The notes under the pieces are model-generated. The model saw nothing but the letters and a program-made list of their open reading frames with translations, had not been told where the DNA came from and did not search any database. Made by a program: the position numbers and the translations under genes. A DNA stretch of 64,000 nt, from positions 5,777,001-5,841,000 of the forward strand of contig CANTUQ010000031.1 of NCBI GenBank assembly GCA_947683425.1. Direction: 5' to 3'. Shown in pieces: positions 1-9,264 of the stretch. The DNA is from Excoecaria cochinchinensis (Eukaryota > Streptophyta > Magnoliopsida > Malpighiales > Euphorbiaceae). How positions within the stretch are numbered: position 1 is the first letter of the stretch; each line of letters opens with the position of its first letter.

Positions 1-390
1 AGTTTAGGTTTAACCTAGGGTTGAATTTACTGTGTTTGTGTTCTAGCTGAGGCTCCACGTGATCCAAAGGGGAAAGAGGTTGCTGGACCAAGTGGAGCTA
101 AGTGATAGAGACTTAGAATCCAGGTTTGGGAACTATTGCTTGTGATCTGCATAATTTGAGTTTACTGGTATTTCTAGGGTTTATATGTTCTTGAACAATT
201 TGAATGTGAATACCTGGAATTTGTGGTTTGAATTCTGTTTTGAGATGTTTATATGATGTTTAAATTGTTTGAGATCTTCCCTGAAAGGTAAGAATGGATT
301 TGAGTGGTTTAAAATCAATTGGGATTGAAATTAGTGTTCTGAAAATTATGGAATTTCTGGAAAAGTCGATGTACTGTTGATATTCTCCTG

Positions 391-716
391 GTCGCGTGAC
401 TCGCTACGCAGGAAGGCAAGTCACGTCGCGTGACCCTCGGTCACGGCGTGACCTGCCTGCTGAGAAGCCAGTCGCGTGACCAGCTGAAGAGGAAGCAAGT
501 CACGCGACGTGATCCTCGGTCACGTCGTGCGACCTGCGAGAGTGGAGAGGCAGATCACGCAACGTGATCTGCGTGGGAGAGCAGCGTCACGTCGCGTGAC
601 CATTGGTCACGCCGTGACCTGCATGTGCATTACGTGATCCGCGAGGATCACGCAACGCGTTTGGCGGGAAACGAGCAGGTCACGAGACGTGACCCTCGGT
701 CACGCCGTGACCTGCC
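391..716 (+). repeat. GC-rich hairpin cluster in LTR A
   Basis: Short motifs built on GTCACG and CGTGAC recur in both orientations (for example GTCACGTCGCGTGAC and GGTCACGCCGTGACC). They form many overlapping palindromes over about 330 bases. The same block recurs in the 3' LTR at about 7539-7864. Its surroundings are AT-rich. Confidence 0.85.
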
Positions 717-920
717 TGTTGAATCGCCAGTTTTCTCCGTTCAGCTCGTTTTTCCGAAATTTCTTGGTTTTTGACTCCGAACTGAATTTGGTATTTCTTC
801 TGAATGGACTTTAATATTGTACGATGCATGTCTTACTATTTAATGCTTCGATATGCGTGATGGCATGATTTTCTGGTGAATTATACGCTATATCCTGAAA
901 TGTGATCAGTGTGACGCATA

Positions 921-1196
921 ACCTGCTAGAGTCAAGTAAGTGGATAGTTAGGCATGCCTAATAGAGTCTTTTAGCTGCAGCCCTCAGTTCAGTTTGGACC
1001 CCGATCAGGTCCCCGTTTGGTTCCTCGCGAACCCTACAGTATAGAATCTTGTTTAAGATTCCCTCAGTATATAAATAACATGTTCTGATAAATGATATAA
1101 TATTTGAATTGTACCTGTGAGGTACCCTCAGTATTCGATTCGTACCCGTAAGGTACCCTCAGTACACTCGTTATCCACTGTCTAGAGTCAGCAGGT
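921..1196 (+). repeat. Palindrome ladder, LTR A 5' copy
   Basis: Rungs in order: TTAGGCATGCCTAA (948-961), GCTGCAGC (974-981), GGACC/GGTCC (996-1012), GGTTC/GAACC (1019-1033), GAATCTT/AAGATTC (1044-1061), GTACC/GGTAC (1111-1125) and GTACC/GGTAC (1142-1156). Flanking arms could pair: ACCTGC (921-926) with GCAGGT (1191-1196), and GTGGATA (940-946) with TATCCAC (1172-1178). The same order is seen in LTRs E and D, and in part in F. Confidence 0.85.
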
Positions 1197-1399
1197 ATTC
1201 TTTGAATGTTAATGGAAATGTTCTGATCTGATTTGGTTTTGAATGGAATATCTGAATGAGTTTAATGATGAAATACATGCTGGATTATTCTGTATTGGAT
1301 ATGATTATGAGATACTGAATGTATGACTTTTAAATACGAGCATGTTTATATGGTATATGTTATATCCAGCATTCTGTCATCGTGAATGTGATATGCCTT

Positions 1400-1485
1400 G
1401 ACGACCACTGTGAGTGGCCGTCCATATTTAATGTGTGTTTCCCCACTAAGCGTTTTATCGCTTAGCACGGTGTTTTTACCCGTGC
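1400..1485 (+). repeat. Triple hairpin near the 3' end of LTR A
   Basis: Three adjacent stem-loops: GACGACCACT with AGTGGCCGTC (1400-1422, one mismatch), CTAAGCG with CGCTTAG (1446-1465), and GCACGG with CCGTGC (1465-1485). The same three occur in the same order near the sense 3' ends of LTRs E and D. Confidence 0.75.
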
Positions 1486-1881
1486 AGGTGCGGAAGGCAT
1501 TTTGCTTTGAGTGAGTCGCCGTTATCAAGCCAACACAGAAGGGATTAGTGTAGGGCTCAGTTTTGTAACAGTTATTGATTCTTTTTGTATAGAACTCTCT
1601 GTATCAGCTTCCGCTTTTGTAACCATATTTTTGTATATGTAATATTATTTTGGTATCAGCTTGCTGATCAGAACATTATTGTAATAGTTTAATTATAGTA
1701 ATGCATGATCAGCTTTTGCTTTCTGCATGTAAAGTTTTTAATTATTCTGTATTTCTGAATGTATGTTATGAATGGATGTCTACTTTGCTTTGCATCTGTT
1801 TGGTGACACCTTGTCTCATACGGCTTCTCACTCCTTATCGGATGGGAACGCCTACGTATGGGAAGGGGGTGTTACAGTTAG

Positions 1882-1893
1882 TGGTATCAGAGC
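1882..1893 (+). other. Primer-binding site for initiator tRNA-Met (element A)
   Basis: TGGTATCAGAGC lies five bases after the LTR end. It is the complement of the 3' terminus of plant initiator tRNA-Met, the usual chromovirus primer. Confidence 0.95.
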
Positions 1894-1998
1894 ATAGGTT
1901 TAGGCGTTTCTGGGTGTTGTTATGATTGTTCTGATTTTCTTAGATGCGTATGTGTCTAGATCTGTGTTGGCTGATACGGTTGTTTCTTGTTTGTTTAG

Positions 1999-4900
1999 AT
2001 GGCTTCTAATTCTGCTCATGGTGCGCGTGAGGAGTCCGCCGAGAGTGTGAATCCTCCCGCTGTTGATCAGTCTGTTTCTGTTAATGTGTCGGCTCAGCAT
2101 GCTAGGGTTCAGCCCGAGGCCGCAGCCATGCCCTTAGAGGCTATGTTTAGACTGCATCAGGACATGGCTAGGGTATTGGAGAGAGTGACTGCTCCTAGAG
2201 CACCTATGGAGAATCTGAGGAGAGCAGGAGTGGAGGATTTCTATGGTACTGGGTTGAGTGAGTCTGAGACTGCAGAGAGATGGTTAGATAAAGTGAAGCG
2301 TGCTCTGAGAAAGATTCGGTGTCCTCCCGACCAGCAGGCAGAGTGTGCTTTAGCTCTTCTTCAGGGGTCTGCTTTTGAGTGGTGGGAGTTGGTTTGCAGG
2401 CATCCTCAGTTACCGGATCCGATTACCTGGGAGTTCTTTGAGGGTGAGTTCATAAAGAAGTACATTACTCAGACCTATAGAGATCAGAGATGGGCGCAGT
2501 TTCTGGGTTTGAGACAGAGAACTTTGTCAGTAGCTGATTATGAGAAAGAGTTCAACAGGTTATCTCGCTATGCCCCTCGAGGAGTTATGACTGATGACTT
2601 TAGATGCAAGCATTTCGAGGCGGGATTAAATGAGTCATTGAAGATTGCTTTGATTTCCTTGATGTGTATACCTGGGGTTCACTATTATCAGATTGTGGAG
2701 GCTGCAGTGAGAGCAGAGTTGTCTGAGACAGTGATGAGAGAGAGAGCTCAGAGGAGGAGTTCTTCTCGTGGAGGATCTTCTTCGAGTAAGAGATCGAGGG
2801 ACCCACAGGATGAGTCAGCATCTGGTCCGGCTTCTAGAGGTAGACGTCAGGGTTCTACAGCTGTGTCAGGTTCTGGTAGGGGTGGTAGAGCTGAGACTAC
2901 TCCAGTTTGTCCTCATTGTAGTAAGTCGCATCGTGGTGAGTGTAGGTGGCTCACTGGTGCATGTTTCAGGTGTGGGAGTTCTGAGCATCGGTTGGCCGGT
3001 TGTCCAAGAGTACAGGAGGATTCAGGTTTCCAGAGAGAGGGCAGTAGGGTCGGTTCGAATGCTTCTCAGGCTACCCGTGGCAGAGGCCGAGGTCGAGGTA
3101 GAGGTGGTCGGCATAGAGATGGTGCTGCTTCTGAGACTGTTGAGCATCCTCCTCAGGGTGGCATTAGAGCTTATGCTATGAGAGCCAGAGATGAGCAGGA
3201 CGCGCCTGATGTTATTGCTGGTAAGTTCCTACTCCATGACACTGAGTTGTATGCTCTAATTGATCCTGGTTCCACACACTCATACTTGTGCACAGATAGA
3301 GTTATTGATAAATTGCATTCTGTTGATCAGTTAGATTATGAGATTTGTGTGACCAGTCCATTAGGGCATAGTGTCAGTGTGAGTAGAGTTTTTAGGAGTT
3401 GTCCTCTGATTGTTGCGGGAGTTGTGCTTCCAGCGGATCTGATTGAGTTACCCTTCAGAGAGTTTGACTTGATTCTGGGTATGGACTGGTTGGGTAAGTA
3501 TCGGGCTGTAGTGGATTGCCATAGGAAGACAGTGGTACTTCGGGATAGAAGTCAGTCTCTTGTGTTTCTGAAAGGTTTGGGTGCTAGTTCAGTGAATAAT
3601 GTTATTTCTGCGTTGCAAGCTAAGAGATTCATCAGGAAAGGTTGTGAGGCTTTTCTAGCTGTTGTGTTAGATTCCAGGAGGGATCAGGTTCAGATTGAGG
3701 ATATTCCTATAGTGCGAGAGTTTGGGGATGTGTTTCCGAGCGAGTTGCCTGGTTTGCCTCCTGAGAGAGAGGTTGAGTTGTCCATTGAGATTATGCCAGG
3801 TACTGCACCTATTTCGAGAGCACCTTATCGGATGGCTCCTGTTGAGTTGAGGGAACTTAAATCTCAGCTACAAGAGTTATTGGATAAGGGGTTTATTAGA
3901 CCGAGCATATCTCCATGGGGAGCTCCAGTGCTGTTTGTCAAGAAGAAAGATGGATCCCTGCGGATGTGCATTGATTACCGTCAGATAAATAAAGTTACAG
4001 TGAAGAACAAGTATCCATTGCCTAGGATTGAGGATTTATTTGATCAGCTTCGAGGTGCGGGTGTCTTTTCCAAGATAGATCTTCGATCAGGGTACTACCA
4101 GCTTCGGGTTCAGGATGCAGATGTGGTGAAGACTGCATTTCGGACTAGGTATGGCCACTATGAGTTTCTTGTGATGCCGTTTGGTTTGACAAATGCTCCA
4201 GCGGCTTTTATGGATCTGATGAACCGTGTGTTTAGGCCATACTTAGATCGATTTGTAGTAGTGTTCATTGATGACATCTTGGTGTATTCCAGGAATGAGA
4301 GTGAGCATGAGGAGCATCTCAGATTGGTTTTGCAGATGTTGAGAGAGCATCATTTGTTTGCTAAGCTTAGCAAGTGTGATTTCTGGCTTCGAGAAGTGTC
4401 ATTCTTGGGTCACATTATTTCAGCTAGCGGTATTCAGGTTGATCCAGCTAAGATTGAGGCGATTGTTGATTGGAAAGCGCCTCGAAATGTCCAGGAAGTG
4501 AGGAGTTTCCTCGGCTTAGCAGGTTACTACCGTCGGTTCGTTAAGGGATTTTCTGTGATTGCTGCTCCTATGACTAGATTGTTGAGGAAAGGAGTTAGAT
4601 TTGAGTGGTCAGACAGGTGTCAGTCTTGTTTTGATCGGTTAAAGCAGTTGCTTGTTGAGGCTCCTATCCTTACTCAACCCATCTCGGGTAAGGAGTTTGT
4701 CATTTATAGTGATGCTTCTGGAGTTGGTCTTGGTTGTGTGCTTATGCAGGAGGGTAAGGTAGTGGCTTATGCTTCTCGTCAGTTGAAGCCACATGAGAAG
4801 AACTATCCGACGCATGATTTAGAGTTGGCAGCTGTAATCTTTGCTTTGAAGATTTGGCGTCACTACTTGTATGGAGAGAAGTGTAGGATCTTCTCGGATC

Positions 4901-6630
4901 ACAAGAGCTTGAAGTACTTCCTTTCGCAGAAAGAATTGAACATGAGACAGCGCAGATGGCTTGAGTTATTTAAGGACTACGACTGCATTGTGGATTACCA
5001 TCCTGGTAAGGCCAATGTAGTTGCAGATGCTTTGAGTCGTAAGTCAGTTTCAGCCTTGTTCTTGAGGCGTTTCAGATGGCGTTTTGGTTCTGATGGAGCT
5101 TTGCTTGCCCAGTTGCGTGTGAGGCCTACTTTGAGACAGTTGATTGTGGATGCTCAGAGAGATGATGTGAGACTTCAGCGGATTGTGCATGAGGTTAGAT
5201 CGGGTAAGCCATCAGAGTTCTCAGTTCAGGATGAGGTACTTATGTTCAGAGGTCGCCTGTGTGTGCCAGAGTCTGAGGTTTTGAGGAGACAGCTCTTGAG
5301 TGAGGCGCATAGTTCAGTCTTTACTATGCATCCTGGCAGTACGAAGATGTACCAAGACATGAAGCAATTCTATTGGTGGTCTGGTATGAAGCGTGATATA
5401 GTGGATTTTGTTTCCAAGTGCTTGACTTGTCAGCAGGTGAAGGCAGAGCATCAGGTTCCTTCAGGTTTGCTTATGCCTTTATCCATTCCTGAGTGGAAAT
5501 GGAGTGATATCACCATGGACTTTGTTTCTGGCTTGCCTTTGACTCAGAGGAAGCATGATTCGGTTTGGGTTATTGTGGATCGGCTTACGAAGTCAGCTCA
5601 CTTCTTGCCAGTTAGAGTGGACTACTCCATGGACAGATTAGCCAGTATCTATGTAGATGAGATAGTTCGACTGCATGGTGTGCCTTTATCCATAGTGTCA
5701 GATCGAGATCCGAGGTTTACTTCCAAGTTTTGGAAGGAGTTACAGAGAGCTTTGGGCACTAGGTTGAACTTCAGTACAGCGTTTCATCCTCAGACCGATG
5801 GTCAGTCAGAGCGAGTTATTCAGATTCTGGAGGATATGATGAGGGCTTGTACTTTGGACTTTCCGGGCAGTTGGGACAGATATGTATCTTTGATGGAGTT
5901 TGCCTACAACAACAGTTTCCAGTCGAGTATTGGTATGGCACCATATGAGGCTTTATATGGTCGTCAGTGTAGGACTCCGATTTGTTGGACCGAGCTATCC
6001 GAGAGATCTATGGTTGGACCCGACTTGGTTAGGGATACTGAAGAGAAAATCAGAGTAGTGCAGCGGAATTTGAAGGCAGCAAAGGATCGACAGAAGTCTT
6101 ACGCCAATTTGAAGAGGAAAGATGTGCATTTTGAGATCGGGGACAAAGTTTTCCTTAAAGTTTCTCCTTGGAGGAGAGTGCTTCGATTTGGAAAGAAGGG
6201 TAAGCTGAGTCCTCGGTTCATTGGACCTTATGAGATTTTGGCTAAGGTGGGACCTGTAGCCTACAGATTAGCGCTACCGATGGAGTTAGCAAAGTTACAT
6301 GATGTGTTTCACGTTTCGATGCTTCGTCGGTACAGATCAGATCCTTCGCATGTTCTGTCAGTTCAGGATATCCAGGTTCAGCCAGATTTCTCTTATGATG
6401 AGGAACCGCGTGCTATTCTAGCCCGAGAGGTTAGGCAGTTGAGAAATAAGCAGATTCCTTTGGTTAAGGTGTTGTGGATCCATCATGGAGTTGAGGAAGC
6501 GACTTGGGAACCAGAGGAGTCGATGAGAGCTCAGTATCCACAGTTATTCAGTTCAGGTGAGAATTTCGAGGACGAAATTCTTATTAGTAGGGGAGAGTTG
6601 TCACACCCCATTTGTCCCCTAGTAGAATGA
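1999..6630 (+). CDS. Gag-pol polyprotein of a chromovirus (gag, protease, RT, RNase H, integrase, chromodomain)
   Basis: A single 1543-residue frame encodes the full replication set. Gag covers about residues 90-210, followed by an Arg/Gly/Ser-rich stretch and a CCHC knuckle (C-x2-C-x4-H-x4-C, from about 322). The aspartic protease motif DPGS is at about 422. Reverse transcriptase carries FIDD at 756-759. RNase H begins around the Asp in SDASG (905). Integrase has an HHCC finger from about 1104 and a catalytic D1174, D1235, E1271 triad with the expected D-35-E spacing. A chromodomain lies at about 1468-1520 (ends ATWEPE then Tyr/Pro/Gln/Leu/Phe). The start follows a leader of about 120 bases after the LTR. 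The frame has no stop or shift, so the product could be functional. Gag and pol are fused without a frameshift, as is usual for plant chromoviruses. Confidence 0.95.
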   Translation: MASNSAHGAREESAESVNPPAVDQSVSVNVSAQHARVQPEAAAMPLEAMFRLHQDMARVLERVTAPRAPMENLRRAGVEDFYGTGLSESETAERWLDKVKRALRKIRCPPDQQAECALALLQGSAFEWWELVCRHPQLPDPITWEFFEGEFIKKYITQTYRDQRWAQFLGLRQRTLSVADYEKEFNRLSRYAPRGVMTDDFRCKHFEAGLNESLKIALISLMCIPGVHYYQIVEAAVRAELSETVMRERAQRRSSSRGGSSSSKRSRDPQDESASGPASRGRRQGSTAVSGSGRGGRAETTPVCPHCSKSHRGECRWLTGACFRCGSSEHRLAGCPRVQEDSGFQREGSRVGSNASQATRGRGRGRGRGGRHRDGAASETVEHPPQGGIRAYAMRARDEQDAPDVIAGKFLLHDTELYALIDPGSTHSYLCTDRVIDKLHSVDQLDYEICVTSPLGHSVSVSRVFRSCPLIVAGVVLPADLIELPFREFDLILGMDWLGKYRAVVDCHRKTVVLRDRSQSLVFLKGLGASSVNNVISALQAKRFIRKGCEAFLAVVLDSRRDQVQIEDIPIVREFGDVFPSELPGLPPEREVELSIEIMPGTAPISRAPYRMAPVELRELKSQLQELLDKGFIRPSISPWGAPVLFVKKKDGSLRMCIDYRQINKVTVKNKYPLPRIEDLFDQLRGAGVFSKIDLRSGYYQLRVQDADVVKTAFRTRYGHYEFLVMPFGLTNAPAAFMDLMNRVFRPYLDRFVVVFIDDILVYSRNESEHEEHLRLVLQMLREHHLFAKLSKCDFWLREVSFLGHIISASGIQVDPAKIEAIVDWKAPRNVQEVRSFLGLAGYYRRFVKGFSVIAAPMTRLLRKGVRFEWSDRCQSCFDRLKQLLVEAPILTQPISGKEFVIYSDASGVGLGCVLMQEGKVVAYASRQLKPHEKNYPTHDLELAAVIFALKIWRHYLYGEKCRIFSDHKSLKYFLSQKELNMRQRRWLELFKDYDCIVDYHPGKANVVADALSRKSVSALFLRRFRWRFGSDGALLAQLRVRPTLRQLIVDAQRDDVRLQRIVHEVRSGKPSEFSVQDEVLMFRGRLCVPESEVLRRQLLSEAHSSVFTMHPGSTKMYQDMKQFYWWSGMKRDIVDFVSKCLTCQQVKAEHQVPSGLLMPLSIPEWKWSDITMDFVSGLPLTQRKHDSVWVIVDRLTKSAHFLPVRVDYSMDRLASIYVDEIVRLHGVPLSIVSDRDPRFTSKFWKELQRALGTRLNFSTAFHPQTDGQSERVIQILEDMMRACTLDFPGSWDRYVSLMEFAYNNSFQSSIGMAPYEALYGRQCRTPICWTELSERSMVGPDLVRDTEEKIRVVQRNLKAAKDRQKSYANLKRKDVHFEIGDKVFLKVSPWRRVLRFGKKGKLSPRFIGPYEILAKVGPVAYRLALPMELAKLHDVFHVSMLRRYRSDPSHVLSVQDIQVQPDFSYDEEPRAILAREVRQLRNKQIPLVKVLWIHHGVEEATWEPEESMRAQYPQLFSSGENFEDEILISRGELSHPICPLVE
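6561..6580 (+). other. Pre-PPT hairpin
   Basis: GAATTTCGAGGACGAAATTC forms an 8-bp perfect stem with loop AGGA, overlapping the end of the gag-pol frame. The identical 20-mer sits at 61211-61230 before the polypurine tract of element E, although the rest of E's internal region has decayed. Confidence 0.8.
6586..6598 (+). other. Polypurine tract of element A
   Basis: AGTAGGGGAGAGT immediately precedes the TG that opens the 3' LTR. This is the expected position of the plus-strand primer. Confidence 0.85.
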
Positions 6631-6631
6631 G

Positions 6632-6669
6632 CCTGTCTGTCCGTCTGTCTGTCTGTCTATCTGTCTGTC
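6632..6669 (+). repeat. (CTGT)n microsatellite in the U3 of LTR A
   Basis: About nine imperfect CTGT units, with CCGT and CTAT variants, start some 33 bases into the LTR. Confidence 0.85.
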
Positions 6670-8068
6670 AGTATGTGTCAGCATTTGCATGTGTTCAGCA
6701 TTTCATAAGGGTATTTCAGTAAAATGTATGATTTTGGGGTTTATTATTATGTGGGTGCATACATGGCATTAGTGTGTTTAATTAAATGAGATATACTTGT
6801 GTGCATTTACATATACCATTGTAGGGTGTATTTAATAAGGAATGCATTAGGTGTGTGTAATGTGTGGAGTTAGGGTATGAGTGAGCAAGTTTCACCACCC
6901 AAGGAATTGACATGTGTATTAGGTTTGGGAAAAAGAATAAAGAAGGAAAAGAAAGGTGAAACAAAAAATCAGATTCACGTTTTCCTTTCAAATTTCACAT
7001 TCTTATTCTTCTTCCTTTTCCCTTTCCTAATTACTACTCTCTGGTAATCAAGTGTGGTTGTGGAAGTTGGTCACTCTTACTCCTAGCTTGGTAAGTGCAT
7101 AATCTAGTCTTTGTTTTACTGTAAATTGCATCTTCATCTTCTTCCTTGAGTTTAGGTTTAACCTAGGGTTGAATTTACTGTGTTTGTGTTCTAGCTGAGG
7201 CTCCACGTGATCCAAAGGGGAAAGAGGTTGCTGGACCAAGTGGAGCTAAGTGATAGAGACTTAGAATCCAGGTTTGGGAACTATTGCTTGTGATCTGCAT
7301 AATTTGAGTTTACTGGTATTTCTAGGGTTTATATGTTCTTGAACAATTTGAATGTGAATACCTGGAATTTGTGGTTTGAATTCTGTTTTGAGATGTTTAT
7401 ATGATGTTTAAATTGTTTGAGATCTTCCCTGAAAGGTAAGAATGGATTTGAGTGGTTTAAAATCAATTGGGATTGAAATTAGTGTTCTGAAAATTATGGA
7501 ATTTCTGGAAAAGTCGATGTACTGTTGATATTCTCCTGGTCGCGTGACTCGCTACGCAGGAAGGCAAGTCACGTCGCGTGACCCTCGGTCACGGCGTGAC
7601 CTGCCTGCTGAGAAGCCAGTCGCGTGACCAGCTGAAGAGGAAGCAAGTCACGCGACGTGATCCTCGGTCACGTCGTGCGACCTGCGAGAGTGGAGAGGCA
7701 GATCACGCAACGTGATCTGCGTGGGAGAGCAGCGTCACGTCGCGTGACCATTGGTCACGCCGTGACCTGCATGTGCATTGCGTGATCCGCGAGGATCACG
7801 CAACGCGTTTGGCGGGAAACGAGCAGGTCACGAGACGTGACCCTCGGTCACGCCGTGACCTGCCTGTTGAATCGCCAGTTTTCTCCGTTCAGCTCGTTTT
7901 TCCGAAATTTCTTGGTTTTTGACTCCGAACTGAATTTGGTATTTCTTCTGAATGGACTTTAATATTGTACGATGCATGTCTTACTATTTAATGCTTCGAT
8001 ATGCGTGATGGCATGATTTTCTGGTGAATTATACGCTATATCCTGAAATGTGATCAGTGTGACGCATA

Positions 8069-8344
8069 ACCTGCTAGAGTCAAGTAAGTGGATAGTTAGG
8101 CATGCCTAATAGAGTCTTTTAGCTGCAGCCCTCAGTTCAGTTTGGACCCCGATCAGGTCCCCGTTTGGTTCCTCGCGAACCCTACAGTATAGAATCTTGT
8201 TTAAGATTCCCTCAGTATATAAATAACATGTTCTGATAAATGATATAATATTTGAATTGTACCTGTGAGGTACCCTCAGTATTCGATTCGTACCCGTAAG
8301 GTACCCTCAGTACACTCGTTATCCACTATCTAGAGTCAGCAGGT
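8069..8344 (+). repeat. Palindrome ladder, LTR A 3' copy
   Basis: Same rungs and order as 921-1196 at an offset of 7148. One of the four LTR differences lies next to the closing arm (TATCCACT followed by G or A); the rungs are unchanged. Confidence 0.85.
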
Positions 8345-9264
8345 ATTCTTTGAATGTTAATGGAAATGTTCTGATCTGATTTGGTTTTGAATGGAATATC
8401 TGAATGAGTTTAATGATGAAATACATGCTGGATTATTCTGTATTGGATATGATTATGAGATACTGAATGTATGACTTTTAAATACGAGCATGTTTATATG
8501 GTATATGTTATATCCAGCATTCTGTCATCGTGAATGTGATATGCCTTGACGACCACTGTGAGTGGCCGTCCATATTTAATGTGTGTTTCCCCACTAAGCG
8601 TTTTATCGCTTAGCACGGTGTTTTTACCCGTGCAGGTGCGGAAGGCATTTTGCTTTGAGTGAGTCGCCGTCATCAAGCCAACACAGAAGGGATTAGTGTA
8701 GGGCTCAGTTTTGTAATAGTTATTGATTCTTTTTGTATAGAACTCTCTGTATCAGCTTCCGCTTTTGTAACCATATTTTTGTATATGTAATATTATTTTG
8801 GTATCAGCTTGCTGATCAGAACATTATTGTAATAGTTTAATTATAGTAATGCATGATCAGCTTTTGCTTTCTGCATGTAAAGTTTTTAATTATTCTGTAT
8901 TTCTGAATGTATGTTATGAATGGATGTCTACTTTGCTTTGCATCTGTTTGGTGACACCTTGTCTCATACGGCTTCTCACTCCTTATCGGATGGGAACGCC
9001 TACGTATGGGAAGGGGGTGTTACATGCGTGTATATTTCGGCTTGATTCCGTGTATGTGTACACTGAAACCCGAGGGGATGAACATGAGTGTTCTAAACGG
9101 ATAACTAGAAGTCGGGATTTTTTATTTTTGACCTCACCATTGAATTCACAGACCCTAAAAACCCCCCACCGGCCGGAACCGGAGAGTCAGAATCGGTCGG
9201 CAAGGCGGCGCGTGGACAACACGCGCCACAACTCGTTCGGCGCGTGCGTGTGGGCGGTGGCCCA

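Larger units (their letters stand above)
1..1876 (+). repeat. 5' LTR of element A (3' part only)
   Basis: It ends GGTGTTACA at 1876, directly before the primer-binding region. It matches the downstream copy at a constant offset of 7148 bases. Inside it, in order, are a GC-rich hairpin cluster (391-716), a palindrome ladder (921-1196) and three hairpins (1400-1485). No convincing TATA box was assigned. Confidence 0.93.
1..9024 (+). mobile_element. Element A: intact chromodomain Ty3/gypsy retrotransposon (Tekay/Del-like)
   Basis: The order is LTR, tRNA-iMet primer site, a single gag-pol frame, a pre-PPT hairpin, a polypurine tract and LTR. The 3' LTR is 2426 bases (6599-9024). The 5' LTR starts about 550 bases before the window, because base 1 aligns with base 7149. 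Aligning 1-1876 with 7149-9024 by eye, I find only four differences, all transitions, and no net indel. This is therefore a recent insertion and possibly still competent. The C-terminal chromodomain places it among chromoviruses; Tekay/Del is inferred from the long LTR and the domain style. The 5-base target duplication cannot be checked because the left flank is outside the window; the right flank begins TGCGT. Confidence 0.95.
6599..9024 (+). repeat. 3' LTR of element A, 2426 bp
   Basis: It starts TGTCACACC and ends GGTGTTACA, an imperfect terminal inverted repeat. It repeats the modules of the 5' copy: hairpin cluster (about 7539-7864), ladder (8069-8344) and triple hairpin (8548-8633). 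The part absent from the truncated 5' copy includes a CTGT microsatellite (6632-6669). No host coding sequence is seen. Confidence 0.95.

Noticed and set aside
1346..1528. 60-codon minus-strand frame in LTR A (also at 8494-8676)
   Set aside because: It lies across the triple hairpin, is present in both LTRs, and has no domain; a shadow.
9021..9034. 14-base match TACATGCGTGTATA with 10063-10076
   Set aside because: Four of the bases belong to LTR A and the rest is part of a near-palindrome; too short to call a duplication.
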